Shown here in pieces: positions 1-7,423 of a DNA stretch of 21,012 bases. How positions within the stretch are numbered: the first letter of the stretch is position 1; every line of letters starts with the position of its first letter. Source of the stretch: Caryophanales bacterium UBA1719 (GTDB lineage: Bacteria; Bacillota_I; Bacilli_A; RFN20; CAG-826). A program made the position numbers and the translations under genes. Below the pieces are notes generated by a model. It was not told the DNA's origin. It did no database searches and worked only from the letters and a program-made list of their open reading frames with translations. The stretch spans positions 1-21,012 of the forward strand of contig DCIT01000007.1 in NCBI GenBank assembly GCA_002317145.1. Direction: 5' to 3'.

Positions 1-291
1 TTACTTAATATCGCTAGAGCGGCAGTCGCTAATGTCCCAGTGATGATATTAGATGAAGCAACATCGTCAATTGATACTAGAACTGAATTATTAGTCCAAA
101 AAGGTATGGATAAATTAATGGAAGGTAGAACAACATTTGTTATTGCCCATAGATTATCTACAGTTAAAAACTCTAAGGCTATCATGGTTCTTGATCACGG
201 GCATATTATTGAACGTGGATCTCATGAAGATTTAATTAAACAAAAAGGTGTATATTATCAACTTTATACAGGAGCGTTTGAATTAGAATAA
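1..291 (+). CDS. ABC transporter ATP-binding protein, C-terminal fragment
   Basis: The gene is cut by the left window edge; the frame is open from base 1. The visible end reads LLNIARAAV, the tail of the ABC signature helix. Then come the Walker B and D-loop region (VMMILDEATSSID) and the H-loop histidine in FVIAHRLST. This order is typical of the nucleotide-binding domain of exporter-type ABC proteins with a fused membrane domain (MsbA/LmrA-like), which hydrolyse ATP at the inner membrane face. The tail GSHEDLIKQKGVYYQLY is also typical of that group. The membrane part and Walker A lie outside the window, so substrate and partner cannot be told. A methionine inside the fragment (base 40) is not the start, because the homologous sequence continues upstream of it. 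Confidence 0.93.
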   Translation, partial: LLNIARAAVANVPVMILDEATSSIDTRTELLVQKGMDKLMEGRTTFVIAHRLSTVKNSKAIMVLDHGHIIERGSHEDLIKQKGVYYQLYTGAFELE

Positions 292-322
292 AAAACTTGA
301 AATCGAAAAAATCGATATCAAG
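290..322 (-). terminator. hairpin with T-tract on the minus strand
   Basis: CTTGAAATCGA (296-306) pairs with TCGATATCAAG (312-322) with one mismatch and a five-base loop. On the minus strand the stem is followed by six T (290-295), as in an intrinsic terminator. On the plus strand, the direction of the ABC gene, there is no T-tract after the stem. It therefore fits a block on leftward transcription better than the end of the ABC transcript. It overlaps the ABC stop codon. Confidence 0.35.
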
Positions 323-377
323 ATTAATATTAATTGGAGTGAAACCCGATTTTATTTTGATATGTTAAAATTAGGCT

Positions 378-590
378 ATGAAATGTAATTTAAACAAAGA
401 AAATGTCAAATCTTTAATTTATATTATTCGTGGCAAAAAAGTTATGCTTGATTTTGAGTTAGCCAAAATATATGGGTATAGTACAAAAAACTTTAATCGC
501 CAAATAAAAAATAATATTGCAAAAATTTGATAAATCTTGAGGTGCAAAAATTTCACCACAAGTTGGGAAGGATAGAGAAACTATCCTTAA
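378..590 (+). pseudogene. decayed ORF6N/KilA-N-type DNA-binding protein gene
   Basis: A 50-codon open stretch from ATG 378 reads SLIYIIRGKKVMLDFELAKIYGY followed by STKNFNRQIKNNI. That is the start of the ORF6N domain, found in phage and mobile-element regulators. It is broken by TGA at 528 and TAA at 531. Just after, in the same frame (534-572), ILRCKNFTTSWEG follows; this matches the next conserved stretch of the family (usually NLRxQ-xTSSWGG), then more stops. About 15 residues between the two blocks are missing, and dropping one base from the A-run at 521-525 gives the expected Lys-Phe-Asp. No further ORF6N sequence is recognisable up to 685. This is the only identifiable content of the 292-685 gap. 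The domain assignment is from memory of the family pattern. Confidence 0.6.
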
Positions 591-672
591 TTTCTTTGTT
601 AGAAGATGTTTATATATATAAACCTATAATCGACAATTTATTATTAAATAAGAAATTAGAATTAAAATAATA

Positions 673-678
673 CATAAT
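673..678 (+). promoter_or_regulatory. -10 box (CATAAT) just before ATG 686
   Basis: CATAAT ends seven bases before ATG 686, and no Shine-Dalgarno sequence lies between. Transcription would begin at or next to the start codon, giving a leaderless mRNA. No convincing -35 is visible. Confidence 0.45.
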
Positions 679-685
679 ATTTATT

Positions 686-1747
686 ATGAATATAGTTATA
701 GTAGGTGGTGGAGCATCAGGATTATTATCAGCTTTAGCCATAAAAAAATATCATCCGACATATAATGTTTTAGTTATCGATAAAAATAATAAATTAGGTA
801 AGAAATTAAGAGCGACTGGGAATGGTAAATGTAATATGTGTAACATTGGAGATATTAAGAATAAATACTCTAATGAAATAGAAGCAAATAAACTATTTAA
901 CAAAGTTAATGTTAAAGAATTAATTAAGTTTTTTAACGATAATGGGATTGCTACTCGTAACTATGGAGATTATGTATATCCTTATAGTGAATCCGCGAAT
1001 ATGTTAACTGATACTTTAATAAATAATGCATCTAAATTAGGAGTGAAATTTGTTAAAGAGACTAAAGCATTAGACTATAAGAATAATGTCTTAATCACTG
1101 ATAAAGGTAAATATAACTTTGATAAATTAATAATCGCGACTGGATTAGGAAGTTCTCCTAAATTAGGTGCTGATTCTTCGTTTATCTCTAACTTATCTAA
1201 ACACGGATATAAGATAAATAAAATAACTCCTATCTTACTTCCTATTAAGACAATTGAGTCTACTAAAGAAGTAAATGGTATCAGAGCAAAAGTAAATTTA
1301 AAAGTTATATCTAATAATAAAACTTATATGAATGAAGATGGAGAACTCATCTTTAAAAAAGATGGAATAAGCGGGATAGTTACTTATCACGCTTCAAGTT
1401 TTATTATTAGAAATAACTTAAAGAATCCTGATATCGTTATTGATTTCTTGCCCGGTATAAATAATGTTAAAAACCTATCAAATTATTTTGTACCTGAATT
1501 AGTTAATTATTTAAAGAATCATAACCAAAAGAAAGTGGTGTTCCATGTTAAAGGATATTACTCTAGTGAAGATTCTGTTGCTTCCTTTGGAGGAGTAGAC
1601 TTTAAAAATATTAAAGATAATTATGAATCTAAATTAGAGAAAGGTATTTATATAATAGGAGAGGCTCTAGATCAAGTAGGATTATGTGGTGGATATAATC
1701 TTATGTGGGCATTTACTACTGCACTTAAAGTAAGTAAGGATATATAA
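686..1747 (+). CDS. BaiN/HI0933 family NAD(P)/FAD-dependent oxidoreductase
   Basis: 353-residue flavoprotein. The N-terminus carries the FAD dinucleotide-binding loop VGGGASG (residues 6-12). A conserved KLGKKLRATGNGKCNMCN block (about 37-54) follows; it is characteristic of this family (Pfam HI0933-like, YhiN/BaiN). The C-terminal signature GEALDQVGLCGGYNLMWAF is the family's second FAD-contacting region. Members are usually near 400 residues, so the middle domain is somewhat short here. They are soluble flavoproteins; BaiN of Clostridium is linked to bile-acid reduction, but most relatives have no proven substrate and none should be assumed here. A YqeY-type gene follows after 21 bases on the same strand, perhaps as an operon. 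The ATG has a -10-like box immediately upstream and no close ribosome site. Confidence 0.9.
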   Translation: MNIVIVGGGASGLLSALAIKKYHPTYNVLVIDKNNKLGKKLRATGNGKCNMCNIGDIKNKYSNEIEANKLFNKVNVKELIKFFNDNGIATRNYGDYVYPYSESANMLTDTLINNASKLGVKFVKETKALDYKNNVLITDKGKYNFDKLIIATGLGSSPKLGADSSFISNLSKHGYKINKITPILLPIKTIESTKEVNGIRAKVNLKVISNNKTYMNEDGELIFKKDGISGIVTYHASSFIIRNNLKNPDIVIDFLPGINNVKNLSNYFVPELVNYLKNHNQKKVVFHVKGYYSSEDSVASFGGVDFKNIKDNYESKLEKGIYIIGEALDQVGLCGGYNLMWAFTTALKVSKDI

Positions 1748-1768
1748 TATATAAGTAAGGTAATAATT

Positions 1769-2191
1769 ATGATTATTGATGAATTAAAGAAAGCAAATAT
1801 AGAAGCTCTTAAAGCACATGATAATGATGCGAGAGCATCTTTATCAGTCGCTATTAATAGATATATGCAAGTATCTATTGAGAATAAAGCGAACAATAAA
1901 CCTACTACTGATGCTGATACAGTCCGGATCCTGAATAAATTAGCGAAAGAATTAGATGAAGAGAAACAAGGATATATTAATGCTGGTAGAGCTGAACAAG
2001 CTAATGGTATAGAAAAACAAAAGAATGCTATTTTAAAATATTTACCTAAGATGATGTCTGAAGAAGATATCCGTAAAGAGATAGCCGCATTATCAGATAA
2101 AAGCATGCCAAGTGTAATGAAACATTTTAAAGAGAAACACGCTGGTCAATGTGACATGGGTTTAGTTAGTAAGATTGCCCGTGGTCAATAA
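1769..2191 (+). CDS. GatB/YqeY domain protein
   Basis: 140-residue soluble protein of the YqeY family, helical and related to the C-terminal tail of the GatB subunit of tRNA amidotransferase. Family marks are the start MIIDELKKANIEALKAHD, the central region EQANGIEKQKNAILKYLPKMMSEE, and the end DMGLVSKIARGQ. The usual length is about 148, so it is close to complete. Free-standing YqeY proteins may bind tRNA, but the role is not settled. The start is supported by AAGG (1757-1760), eight bases before the ATG, in contrast to the upstream flavoprotein gene. It follows that gene after 21 bases and is probably co-transcribed. Confidence 0.88.
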   Translation: MIIDELKKANIEALKAHDNDARASLSVAINRYMQVSIENKANNKPTTDADTVRILNKLAKELDEEKQGYINAGRAEQANGIEKQKNAILKYLPKMMSEEDIRKEIAALSDKSMPSVMKHFKEKHAGQCDMGLVSKIARGQ

Positions 2192-2255
2192 TTAATAAAT
2201 TAATATATTTATAAAAATAAATGTTATCTAGTCTAATTAGATATATATTTATTAT

Positions 2256-2338
2256 GCAGCTATGGCGGAACTGGTAGACGCGCAAGAGTCAGAATCTTGT
2301 GAGCAATCATTTGGGTTCAAGTCCCAATAGCTGCACCA
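2256..2338 (+). tRNA. tRNA-Leu (anticodon CAG)
   Basis: Acceptor arms GCAGCTA (2256-2262) and TAGCTGC (2328-2334) pair fully; the discriminator is A and CCA is encoded (2336-2338). The anticodon stem CAAGA/TCTTG encloses loop GTCAGAA with anticodon CAG, reading CUG. A long variable arm, as expected for tRNA-Leu, lies between it and the T-arm TTGGG-TTCAAGT-CCCAA. Confidence 0.95.
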
Positions 2339-2359
2339 TTATATAAATATATAAAAATG

Positions 2360-2408
2360 TTTAAAGTGCAATTTAAAGTGCAATTGCACTTAAGAGTTGC
2401 ACTTTAAA
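2360..2408 (+). repeat. AAGTGCAA direct and inverted repeats, probable operator of fic
   Basis: Two direct copies of TTTAAAGTGCAA (2360-2371 and 2372-2383) are followed by inverted copies: TTGCACTT (2384-2391) and a full TTGCACTTTAAA (2397-2408). The outer pair form a perfect 12-base inverted repeat and the inner pair a near-continuous palindrome. The last copy covers the -35 position of the fic promoter. The Fic protein has a C-terminal winged helix-turn-helix, so autoregulation is the simplest reading (inference). Confidence 0.7.
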
Positions 2409-2418
2409 GATATAAATG

Positions 2419-2434
2419 TGGTAAAATATATACA
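2419..2434 (+). promoter_or_regulatory. extended -10 promoter of fic, leaderless
   Basis: TGGTAAAAT (2419-2427) is an extended -10 element (TGn plus TAAAAT). The hexamer ends six bases before the ATG at 2434, so the predicted transcription start falls on the start codon. A possible -35 TTGCAC (2397-2402) lies inside the last repeat unit with a long 19-base spacer. There is no ribosome-binding site. Confidence 0.6.
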
Positions 2435-3411
2435 TGGAATCGAAATATAACAAGAAGTATTTAATTGAAACTGCAAGAGGATTACAAGACGTTGATGGCT
2501 TAAAAAACTCATCTTATTTTACTAATCAAACTAATCGTTATATTAAAGGCGAAATAACATTAGATGAATTAGATAAAATAATTACAAGTTATTATAAAAA
2601 TAAACCTAAACCAGAAGATAGAAGTGATGAAGCTGATATTGTAGCTACAAAAATTGCTAAAAAAATTGGTGAGGATGCTTTTACTTTTTCAATTGGGCAA
2701 TTACAATCTGTTCATAAATTCTTATTTAATGGATTAATAGATAATGCAGGAGAATTTAGAACCTATAATTTTATTAAGAAAGAATGGGTTCTTGAATATG
2801 ATACGGTTACATATGGTGATTACCGTGAATTAGAAGAAATGCTAGCTTATGATTTTAAAGAAGAAAAGAAGTTTAACTATAAAGGATTATCTGTTGATAA
2901 AATAATTGAACATTTAGCGGATTTTGTTTCTAAATTATGGCAGATACATGCCTTTAGTGAAGGAAATACAAGAACTGTTGCAACTTTCTTTATTAAATAT
3001 TTAAGAACGTTAGGAATTGATGTTACTAATGATACATTTAAAAATAATTCATGGTATTTTAGAAACGCTTTGGTAAGAGCTAACTATACTAATATATCTA
3101 AAGGTATATATGAAGATAAATCGTTTTTAGTTAAATTTTTAAGAAATTTAATATTAAAAGAAAAAAATATTCTTAGGAATAGAGATATGCTTATTCAAGA
3201 AGATCCTAAACCTAAGTTCATTTCTATTAATAGAGATGATAAGTTAATAGATGCAATCGAGTGCAATCCAACAATAACTACAAATGAATTAAGTTCTCAA
3301 TTAAAAGTTTCTATTAGAACAGTAAAGAACATATTAAAAAGACTTCAAGAAGAAAAAACAATAAAGCGGGTAGGCGGCAAAAAATTAGGATATTGGAAAA
3401 TATTGAAATAG
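2434..3411 (+). CDS. Fic domain protein with C-terminal winged HTH
   Basis: 325 residues. Fic enzymes transfer AMP or another phosphate-containing group from a nucleotide onto target proteins. The catalytic loop IHAFSEGNTRTV (171-182) matches HPFxEGNxR, but the usual proline is alanine (Ala173). The catalytic His172 and the Gly-Asn-Thr-Arg anion loop are intact. Residues 104-112 (NAGEFRTYN) match the upstream part of the Fic fold, where R109 is normally conserved. The N-terminal segment around 33-52 (NRYIKGEITLDELDKI) resembles VbhA-type inhibitory helices, so an internal antitoxin is possible. Residues about 265-325 form a winged helix (NELSSQLKVSIRTVKNILKRL). The gene lies between tRNA-Leu and tRNA-Arg, with its own operator and promoter. 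Target and cellular role cannot be read from sequence. Confidence 0.9.
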   Translation: MESKYNKKYLIETARGLQDVDGLKNSSYFTNQTNRYIKGEITLDELDKIITSYYKNKPKPEDRSDEADIVATKIAKKIGEDAFTFSIGQLQSVHKFLFNGLIDNAGEFRTYNFIKKEWVLEYDTVTYGDYRELEEMLAYDFKEEKKFNYKGLSVDKIIEHLADFVSKLWQIHAFSEGNTRTVATFFIKYLRTLGIDVTNDTFKNNSWYFRNALVRANYTNISKGIYEDKSFLVKFLRNLILKEKNILRNRDMLIQEDPKPKFISINRDDKLIDAIECNPTITTNELSSQLKVSIRTVKNILKRLQEEKTIKRVGGKKLGYWKILK

Positions 3412-3455
3412 AACATATTAATGTTTTGTATTACAATATATTTCCGTTAGACTAT

Positions 3456-3531
3456 GTGCCTATAGCTCAGAGGATAGAGCGCAGCCCTCCGAAGGCTGAG
3501 GTCGTTAGTTTAAATCTAACTGGGCACTCCA
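3456..3531 (+). tRNA. tRNA-Arg (anticodon CCG)
   Basis: Acceptor arms GTGCCTA and TGGGCAC (3521-3527) pair with one G-T. D-arm GCTC/GAGC, anticodon stem CAGCC/GGCTG with loop CTCCGAA (anticodon CCG, reads CGG), T-arm GTTAG/CTAAC, and encoded CCA at 3529-3531. Total 76 bases. Confidence 0.95.
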
Positions 3532-3537
3532 AATACT

Positions 3538-3619
3538 GGCCTCATGGCGGAACGGTAGACGCAGACGACTCAAAATCGTCCGGGAAACCATCAGGGTTCA
3601 AATCCCTGTGAGGCCACCA
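3538..3619 (+). tRNA. tRNA-Leu (anticodon CAA)
   Basis: Acceptor arms GGCCTCA (3538-3544) and TGAGGCC (3609-3615), discriminator A, encoded CCA (3617-3619). Anticodon stem GACGA/TCGTC encloses loop CTCAAAA with anticodon CAA, reading UUG. It has a long variable arm and follows tRNA-Arg after six bases, so the two are probably one transcript. Its 3' end is only 11 bases from the stop of the convergent S41-like gene. Confidence 0.95.
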
Positions 3620-3630
3620 AGAAAAATTAA

Positions 3631-5367
3631 TTAAGATATACTAAATGTATAGTTAGAATATTCAGAATAATTATTGTTTAGTGGGATGTTAATAGAAGTA
3701 ACGCCTTTATCGATTATGTCGTAACTATAATTATCACCATCTAAATAACATAAACGATCTGGAGAAGACCAAGCCATATTCATACCTAATGCAGTCATCA
3801 TAGTGCCATCTACAGAGCACATACCTCCACCTGAGTTTTGACCACGGAAATAAGTATTAGTAGTTCTTAATTTTTGTGTTAATACAGCTGTTGCATTAGC
3901 AGCAGAGAAAGTATAATTAGAAATGATAAAATCTATTCTGACATTATCAGGTTTAATTGGATAATCAGTATCCTCACCAAATTTACCATCTAAATTACTA
4001 TCTATATCATAAGCTACATAACCTTTTGAATTATTAGTAGAATTCATGTAATAATTTCTTTGAGTACTACCACATAATAAATTAACTAAATAGTATTGAG
4101 CATAGACATAACCGCCGCCATTAACAGATAAATCAATAACTAAATGATTGTTTTTAATAGGATGTTTAGCTAATTTTAAAATGCAAGAGACACCATTATA
4201 ATCATCAGTTAAAAAATCATCTAAACGTAGGACAGTTCTTCCAGTAACTTTATTTGTATCATCGATATCGTATAATTTTGAGTTTAGTTCTCTTTCAGAT
4301 TCTGGCCTATTACTTAATATACTTGTTCCGACATTATATGAGTGGTTATACTCTTTACCATAGTCTTTAAGATATATTTCAGGATTAGAGCTAAAATAAC
4401 TTTTAGAGCTAACAGCAGTATGACCTCCATCATCCATTTCATTAGCCATAAAATTAACAAGATTATTATCAAAATTAGTCGCAGATTTAATCATATCAGT
4501 ACGATAATTAGCTAATTCAGTTCCAGCAGAATATTTTTTAGTAGTCCCGCCACTTCTTAAAGTTCTAGTATAACCTTCCATACCAAATCGAAGTGTTAAA
4601 TCTAAACGTAATTGATTGTATGTATATTCTAAGTACTTAGTACTAGGAGTAAAAGTTAATGTGCTTTTTATAGATCTACTGTATCCTCCATCATCGTCAG
4701 CATTTTCAATACTTTCATATAAAGCTGTACCATTATAAAAGAAAGAATAATAAGAACCAGGTAAAAATAATGTTTTAGCAGTATATAAAGGCATATATAG
4801 ATTTCTACCTGATACAACAGTATCGATATTATAATCACTTAGTTTAATAGAAGTCTGTGATCCTGGTATATATCCACCTTCTTTATATTTCATTATTTGC
4901 TTTGAATCATATTCTACGCCTTCTCCTGCTACTAAATCTAAAGGATTATGGGCGTATCCATTAAGGCAAGTGAAACATGTATAATCATCATATGTAAATT
5001 CTTTAGTGCTTGTGTTGTATCTTGCACTAGCGGAATAAGTGCCGTTTATAACACCTTCATAACTATATGGTTTACCATCCCATATTCTATTAGTGAATGT
5101 AAATACTCCATTAGACTGACTTATATCAAAGAAATCTCCAAAGAAGGATAAATAATCAGATACATTAACATATGGTAGTCCTGCAATATCATAGAAATAT
5201 AATTCCATTTGACCAACATTTTCTACATAACCATAATCATTATGGGCATAAACATTTACTATTTTATTAGTGTTGACATCGCCTTTATCATTGTCTCCAT
5301 TACACGCTAAAAGAGTAGATATTGCTAGAGTTGATAATATAAATAATTTTCCAACACTTTTCTTCAT
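3631..5367 (-). CDS. S41 peptidase-like lipoprotein
   Basis: 578 residues. A signal peptide ends in lipobox STLLAC (Cys22), predicting a membrane-anchored surface lipoprotein. The C-terminal part has S41 (C-terminal processing/tricorn-type) marks in order: MDDGGHTAV (311-319, like the D-G-H-T segment of the tricorn-like branch), VIDLSVNGGG (410-419), NYTFSAANATAV (484-495) with Ser488 as predicted nucleophile, and GQNSGGG (509-515). No lysine stands about 25 residues after Ser488, so the Ser-Lys dyad of CtpA-type enzymes is not evident; His316 would fit a tricorn-like mechanism. Residues about 40-300 are repeat-poor, Tyr/Asn-rich and match nothing I recognise. The ATG has no ribosome site but has TAAAAT seven bases upstream. 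The gene diverges from the first ATPase gene. Substrate unknown. Confidence 0.8.
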   Translation of the reverse strand: MKKSVGKLFILSTLAISTLLACNGDNDKGDVNTNKIVNVYAHNDYGYVENVGQMELYFYDIAGLPYVNVSDYLSFFGDFFDISQSNGVFTFTNRIWDGKPYSYEGVINGTYSASARYNTSTKEFTYDDYTCFTCLNGYAHNPLDLVAGEGVEYDSKQIMKYKEGGYIPGSQTSIKLSDYNIDTVVSGRNLYMPLYTAKTLFLPGSYYSFFYNGTALYESIENADDDGGYSRSIKSTLTFTPSTKYLEYTYNQLRLDLTLRFGMEGYTRTLRSGGTTKKYSAGTELANYRTDMIKSATNFDNNLVNFMANEMDDGGHTAVSSKSYFSSNPEIYLKDYGKEYNHSYNVGTSILSNRPESERELNSKLYDIDDTNKVTGRTVLRLDDFLTDDYNGVSCILKLAKHPIKNNHLVIDLSVNGGGYVYAQYYLVNLLCGSTQRNYYMNSTNNSKGYVAYDIDSNLDGKFGEDTDYPIKPDNVRIDFIISNYTFSAANATAVLTQKLRTTNTYFRGQNSGGGMCSVDGTMMTALGMNMAWSSPDRLCYLDGDNYSYDIIDKGVTSINIPLNNNYSEYSNYTFSIS

Positions 5368-5374
5368 ATTGTAT

Positions 5375-5380
5375 ATTTTA
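5375..5380 (-). promoter_or_regulatory. -10 box (TAAAAT) of the S41-like gene, leaderless
   Basis: Read on the minus strand, TAAAAT ends seven bases before the ATG at 5367, with only A/T-rich sequence between and no Shine-Dalgarno. The arrangement closely resembles the fic promoter (GTAAAATATA then the ATG in both). Predicted transcription start is at the start codon. Confidence 0.5.
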
Positions 5381-5456
5381 CTATATTTATTTATGTATAA
5401 ATAAGATTGTTACATTGTATATATTAAACATCAAGAATATAAATAATATTTTTATT

Positions 5457-5524
5457 ACAACAAAAATACGGAATGAAATACCACAAAAACACGGAATGAA
5501 ATACCACAAAAATACGAAATGGAT
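5457..5524 (+). repeat. three tandem 23-bp repeats upstream of ATPase gene 1
   Basis: Copies lie at 5457-5479, 5480-5502 and 5503-5524 (last base lost). Each begins ACCACAAAAA (ACAACAAAAA in the first copy) and continues with Y-ACGGAATGAAAT; the third copy is degenerate at its end. The array finishes one base before the -35 box of the ATPase gene. The same core and the same period recur at 17728-17819 upstream of the paralogous gene. Confidence 0.9.
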
Positions 5525-5525
5525 G

Positions 5526-5572
5526 TTGACATGAAATTGTCATTTATATAGAATATATGTATATTTAAGAGG
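5526..5572 (+). promoter_or_regulatory. promoter and ribosome site of ATPase gene 1
   Basis: A perfect -35 TTGACA (5526-5531), a 17-base spacer and -10 TAGAAT (5549-5554) form a strong promoter. AAGAGG (5567-5572) stands nine bases before ATG 5582 and fixes that start. The -35 overlaps a small palindrome (TGACA, six bases, TGTCA; 5527-5542), a possible second operator. Confidence 0.7.
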
Positions 5573-5581
5573 AAATAAACT

Positions 5582-6868
5582 ATGAGTAAATATTTAAAAC
5601 GAATAATTGATAAAGAATTAGACCAAAAATTAGAAACATTTGGTGCGATTAATATAGTTGGACCAAAATGGTGCGGAAAAACTACATCTGCTGAACAAAA
5701 ATGTAAAAGTGCAATTAAATTTCAAAACCATGTTGATAAAGAGGCTTTAATAAGAACAGCAGAAATAAATCCTCAATCATTATTAGATGGTGCTAAACCA
5801 AAACTAATTGATGAATGGCAAGACGCCCCTGTTATATGGGACGCTATAAGAAGTTATTGTGATGACAATGAAGGCGAAGGTCATTTTATATTAACGGGCT
5901 CTACTTCAAAAAAAGCTAAAACAAGTCATACCGGGACAGGTCGTATATCTAAATTAAATATGTTTCCTATGAGTCTATATGAATCGAATGAATCTAATGG
6001 GCAAGTATCTTTATCAAAACTTTTTAGTGGAAAAGAAAATCTAGAAAATGGGTGTCATAGTGATCTTTCTCTTAATAATTTAATATTTGCGGCATGTAGG
6101 GGCGGGTGGCCGAAAAGTATTTTATTATCAAAAGATTCATCAAAACTTGCTGTTGCGAATGACTATTTTAAGCAAATATATGAAGAAGATATGTTCAAAG
6201 TAGATAATGTTAAAAGAAATAAAAAAACTATGAAGAGATTAATTAAATCGTATGCTAGAAATATTTCAACTTTGGCGAAAAATTCAGTAATTAAAAACGA
6301 TTTATCGGCTATAAATAATATAAGTGATAAAACTCTTGATGATTATATTAGTGTTTTAGAAGATTTATTTATCATTGAAGACTTAGATGCATGGTGTCCT
6401 GCTATTAGATCTAAAAGTGCAATAAGGTGTGGTAGAAAAAGAGAATTTATTGATCCATCTATCGCTATTGCAGCATTAGGATGTTCTCCGGAGTCATTAA
6501 AAACAGATTTAAAAACATTTGGATTCATTTTTGAATGTTTATGCATAAGAGATTTAAGAATTTACTCTCAAGCTCTTGGAGGAGAAGTATCTTATTATCA
6601 TGATAGATATGGTTTAGAGGCTGATGCAGTTATGCATTTAGAGAATGGCAAATATGCTCTAATTGAATTTAAATTAGGTGGCAAATATATTGAAGAAGGA
6701 GCAGAGCATATTAATAAAATAGAAAACTTAATTAGAGAATATAATAAAAAAAATAATAAGACTAAACTCAGATTACCAGATCTAAAAATAGTTATTACAG
6801 GTTCTGAGTATGGATATAAAAGACCAGATAATGTTTATATTATCCCTATAGGATGCTTGAAAGATTAA
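5582..6868 (+). CDS. AAA-type ATPase with DUF4143/PD-(D/E)XK-like C-terminus (copy 1)
   Basis: 428 residues. Walker A is GPKWCGKTT (27-35) and Walker B is KLIDEWQ (74-80, Asp77-Glu78). The sensor stretch FILTGS (102-107) and SHTGTGRI (115-122) follow. This is the layout of the large prokaryotic AAA_14/DUF4143 family. The middle carries the family-typical RGGWP (173-177). The C-terminal part (315-364) shows Glu318, then Asp348 in LEADAVMHLENG, then IEFK (361-364), a Glu-Asp-ExK order that fits a PD-(D/E)XK nuclease-like fold. Whether it cuts DNA is unknown. It is about half identical by eye to the protein at 16416-17687. It stands alone behind a 23-bp repeat array and a strong promoter. Relatives are common, often multi-copy in gut anaerobes, and have no established function. 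Confidence 0.85.
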   Translation: MSKYLKRIIDKELDQKLETFGAINIVGPKWCGKTTSAEQKCKSAIKFQNHVDKEALIRTAEINPQSLLDGAKPKLIDEWQDAPVIWDAIRSYCDDNEGEGHFILTGSTSKKAKTSHTGTGRISKLNMFPMSLYESNESNGQVSLSKLFSGKENLENGCHSDLSLNNLIFAACRGGWPKSILLSKDSSKLAVANDYFKQIYEEDMFKVDNVKRNKKTMKRLIKSYARNISTLAKNSVIKNDLSAINNISDKTLDDYISVLEDLFIIEDLDAWCPAIRSKSAIRCGRKREFIDPSIAIAALGCSPESLKTDLKTFGFIFECLCIRDLRIYSQALGGEVSYYHDRYGLEADAVMHLENGKYALIEFKLGGKYIEEGAEHINKIENLIREYNKKNNKTKLRLPDLKIVITGSEYGYKRPDNVYIIPIGCLKD

Positions 6869-6889
6869 TATAAATTATTAAATTTAGTA

Positions 6890-6895
6890 TATAAT
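6890..6895 (+). promoter_or_regulatory. -10 box (TATAAT) of apt, leaderless
   Basis: A perfect TATAAT ends nine bases before ATG 6905, placing the predicted transcription start within about three bases of the codon. No Shine-Dalgarno and no clear -35 is present. It separates apt transcription from the ATPase gene ending at 6868. Confidence 0.6.
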
Positions 6896-6904
6896 ACTAA
6901 CGTT

Positions 6905-7423
6905 ATGGATTTATATAAATATATTGCTATTCGTGAAGATTGGCCAAAAGATGGAATATCATTTAAAGATATTACCCCTTTATTACAAGATAAAGATGCA
7001 TTTAAATATGCGATTGATAAAATGACTGAACCATTTATTAATAAAGGTATTACTAAAGTTATATGTGCGGATGCGAGAGGATTCTTATTTGGATCAGTTA
7101 TTGCTTATAAACTTAATTGTGCAGTAGTAGCGTCTAGAAAAAAGAATAAATTACCATTTGTTGGTTTATCTCAAACATATTCATTAGAGTATGGTAGTAA
7201 TACGTTAGAGATTGCTCCTAACTCAATACTAGAGAATGATAAAGTATTAGTTGTTGATGATTTATTAGCGACAGGAGGATCCGCTAAAGCTTTAACTGAT
7301 ATGGTTAATAGATGTAAAGCAACTATAGTAGGATATTCATTTGTTATTGAATTAACATCTTTAAAGGGTAGAGAAGTATTAAATAAATCTCCGATATATT
7401 CATTATTAACTTATAATCTTTAA
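6905..7423 (+). CDS. apt: adenine phosphoribosyltransferase
   Basis: 172 residues, the usual length. The enzyme makes AMP from adenine and PRPP in the cytosol (purine salvage). Marks are GISFKDITPLLQD (17-29), ADARGFLFG (55-63), SRKKNKLPF (78-85, the flexible-loop region), YSLEYG (92-97) and the PRPP-binding loop VLVVDDLLATGGSAKA (114-129). The common Glu before ARGF is Asp here, a conservative change. The start codon has a TATAAT box nine bases upstream and no ribosome site. Its stop overlaps by four bases the stop of hipA on the other strand, with no terminator visible between them. Confidence 0.95.
   Translation: MDLYKYIAIREDWPKDGISFKDITPLLQDKDAFKYAIDKMTEPFINKGITKVICADARGFLFGSVIAYKLNCAVVASRKKNKLPFVGLSQTYSLEYGSNTLEIAPNSILENDKVLVVDDLLATGGSAKALTDMVNRCKATIVGYSFVIELTSLKGREVLNKSPIYSLLTYNL

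Noticed and set aside
1672..2106. 144-codon minus-strand open frame
   Set aside because: Opposite the YqeY-type gene and the end of the flavoprotein gene, both with clear families.
3393..3611. 72-codon plus-strand open frame
   Set aside because: It runs through tRNA-Arg and most of tRNA-Leu; both tRNAs fold completely.
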